Positions 62,739-64,000 of a stretch of DNA of 64,000 bases are shown piece after piece. The position numbers were made by a program, and so were the translations under genes. This stretch comes from Aeromicrobium sp. Leaf245. Lineage in GTDB: Bacteria > Actinomycetota > Actinomycetes > Propionibacteriales > Nocardioidaceae. The stretch's first letter is position 1. Each line of letters begins with the position of its first letter. The stretch lies in contig NZ_OW824151.1 of NCBI RefSeq assembly GCF_942548115.1, positions 620,001 to 684,000 on the forward strand. The letters are read 5' to 3'. The notes under the pieces are model-generated. The model saw only the letters and a program-made list of their open reading frames with translations, did not search any database and was not told where the DNA came from.

Positions 62739-63620
62739 ATGGCGACCTGGACGTTCGAGGCCATCGGGACGCGGTGGGCGGTCGACACCGCGCAGCCGCT
62801 GGCTCCGGGCGTCCAGGTCGACGTGCTCGCCGTCATCGAGCGGTTCGACCGGGCGTGGTCGCGGTTCCGCGGCGACTCCGTGGTCACGGCCATGTCGCAG
62901 CAGGCGGGGACCTGGCGCGACGTCGAGTCCGCCGCGCTCCTGCTCGACCTCTACGACGGCCTGCACGCCGCGACCGACGGTGCGGTGACGCCCCTGGTGG
63001 GCCGCTCGCTCGTGGCGCTCGGCTACGACGCCGACTACTCCCTCAGGCCCACCGGTGCCGACGCGGTGCCCGAGGACTGGGCGGCGCTTCGGCGTGACGG
63101 CGCCGTCGTGGCCGACGTCGACGGGACCGTCCGCACCGACCGTCCGCTGCTGCTCGACGTCGGGGCGGCAGGCAAGGGCCTGCTCGTCGACCTCGTGGCG
63201 GTCGTCCTGGAGAACCGTGGGCTGAACGCGTTCGCCGTCGATGCCAGCGGCGACCTCTACCACCGCGGCTCGGCGCCGATCAGGGTCGCGCTGGAGCACC
63301 CGGCCGACCCGACGAAGGCCATCGGTGTCCTGGAGCTGGAGCCCGAGCAGGCCCTCTGCGCATCTGCGGTGAACCGTCGGACCTGGGGCGACGGCCTGCA
63401 CCACGTGGTCGACGGTCGCACCGGTCTCCCGACGGACGACGTGGTGGCCACGTGGACCCTCGTCGAGCACTCGTGCATGCAGGCCGACGGCCTGGCCACC
63501 GCGCACTTCTTCGCCGATCCCGAGGTCCTGATGGACCTGCACCCGCACCACTTCGTCCGCATCCACGCCGACGGTCGCGTCCTGCGGTCGCCCGACCTCC
63601 CTGGGGAGCTGTTCACATGA
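62739..63620 (+). CDS. apbE: FAD:protein FMN transferase ApbE
   Basis: This 293-residue protein is of the ApbE family, which transfers FMN from FAD to a Thr or Ser on target proteins. Signatures are EAIGTRWAV at the start, RFDRAWSRFRGDSVVTAMSQ, LLDVGAAGKGLLVDLVA, FAVDASGDLYHRG, and HHVVDGRTGLPT with the metal-binding residues. No signal peptide or lipobox is visible, so it would modify its target before export or on the cytoplasmic side. It is 20 bp after the FMN-binding lipoprotein and overlaps the next gene (ATGA). Confidence 0.88.
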   Translation: MATWTFEAIGTRWAVDTAQPLAPGVQVDVLAVIERFDRAWSRFRGDSVVTAMSQQAGTWRDVESAALLLDLYDGLHAATDGAVTPLVGRSLVALGYDADYSLRPTGADAVPEDWAALRRDGAVVADVDGTVRTDRPLLLDVGAAGKGLLVDLVAVVLENRGLNAFAVDASGDLYHRGSAPIRVALEHPADPTKAIGVLELEPEQALCASAVNRRTWGDGLHHVVDGRTGLPTDDVVATWTLVEHSCMQADGLATAHFFADPEVLMDLHPHHFVRIHADGRVLRSPDLPGELFT

Positions 63621-64000
63621 CTCGAAGCACGACGACGCGGTCTCGTCCGAGCATCGACGGGCTCCTCGGCCGCGTCACGATGTACCGGCTCGTCACGATC
63701 GTGCTGGCCGTGGTCGCGGCGGTGTACGTGGTGTTCACGGCGACCGGCGTGATCGAGGGGCTCTCCACCGTCGGCAACCTGGTGGCGCTCGCGGTGCTGC
63801 TGGTCGCCTCGGTCGGGTCGAACCGCCTGCTCGGCCTCGTGTGGCGCCTGAAGCCGCACGACGAGTCGGCGGTGATCACGGCACTCCTGCTGTTCTTCCT
63901 GTTCGCCCCGCTCCCCGAGGCGGCCGGGGGCGACGGTGCGGGTGTCGGCGCCGCGAACCTCGCCTGGCTCGCAGTCGCGGCGGTGCTGGCGAACGCGTCG
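63617..64000 (+). CDS. NqrB/RnfD-like or ferric-reductase-like membrane protein, partial
   Basis: The first 128 residues are visible before the window ends. They show TM helices at TIVLAVVAAVYVVFTATGV, VALAVLLVASVG and SAVITALLLFFLFAPLPEA, and the loop SVGSNRLLGLVWRLKPHDES, which matches the N-terminus of actinobacterial membrane flavoproteins of the NqrB/RnfD type that follow ApbE genes. It probably supplies electrons to the FMN lipoprotein. The ATG overlaps the ApbE stop. Confidence 0.7.
   Translation, partial: MTRSTTTRSRPSIDGLLGRVTMYRLVTIVLAVVAAVYVVFTATGVIEGLSTVGNLVALAVLLVASVGSNRLLGLVWRLKPHDESAVITALLLFFLFAPLPEAAGGDGAGVGAANLAWLAVAAVLANAS

Overview
This is a GC-rich (roughly 70% or more) actinobacterial chromosome segment. 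The domain content (a complete Mce lipid-import operon, dnaK-grpE-dnaJ-hspR, three PucR-type regulators, a 13E12/DUF222 HNH protein and a secreted LPxTG protein) and the dense codirectional gene packing with ATGA/GTGA overlaps suggest Nocardioidaceae, for example Aeromicrobium or Nocardioides. The genus is an inference. I saw no rRNA, tRNA, CRISPR array or complete insertion sequence.

Layout. 1-160: start of a PhoX-type phosphatase (minus strand). 0.3-9.96 kb: housekeeping and small metabolic genes (methionine aminopeptidase, secreted zinc protease, amidase, tRNA uridine hydroxylase TrhO, lipoproteins, an ArsR/SRPBCC pair with two clear operators, aldo/keto reductase). 10-14 kb: a MoxR/ChlI-type AAA+ ATPase with its VWA partner and a 2H phosphoesterase. 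14-15.6 kb: a divergent SDR/TetR pair with two operators. 15.7-17.1 kb: a DUF222-HNH gene. 17.2-22.6 kb: a MacB-like ABC exporter and a NarL-type two-component system, separated by a non-coding stretch full of palindromic repeats. 22.7-27.6 kb: isochorismatase-like hydrolase, then the dnaK-grpE-dnaJ-hspR operon behind an HspR (HAIR) site.

27.6-48.4 kb is the most unusual region. It holds three paralogous PucR-type regulators, a degenerate P-type ATPase-like membrane protein translationally coupled to one of them, four exported proteins of unknown function (two are paralogs), a small XRE regulator, and an ATPase-YrbE-Mce operon whose first gene fuses the MceG-type ATPase to the first YrbE permease. 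An 18-bp palindrome, TTGTCA-N6-TGACAA, occurs six times between 28.77 and 37.67 kb. Every copy is intergenic and lies in front of the PucR genes, the exported-protein genes or the mce operon. I read this as one dedicated regulon for envelope-linked uptake of a lipid or steroid-like substrate; that function is inferred, not shown.

48.5-57.8 kb: an SPFH protein with an atypical NAD-kinase-like protein, an acetyltransferase, an LPxTG surface protein divergent from a TetR gene with two operators, an acyl-CoA synthetase, a second acetyltransferase, 3-hydroxyacyl-CoA dehydrogenase and a lipoprotein. 57.9-64 kb: an FprA-type ferredoxin-NADP reductase, a four-gene ABC-2 transporter operon with its own winged-helix regulator and operator, and the start of a flavin-based redox module (FMN-binding lipoprotein, ApbE flavin transferase, NqrB/RnfD-like membrane protein cut by the window end).
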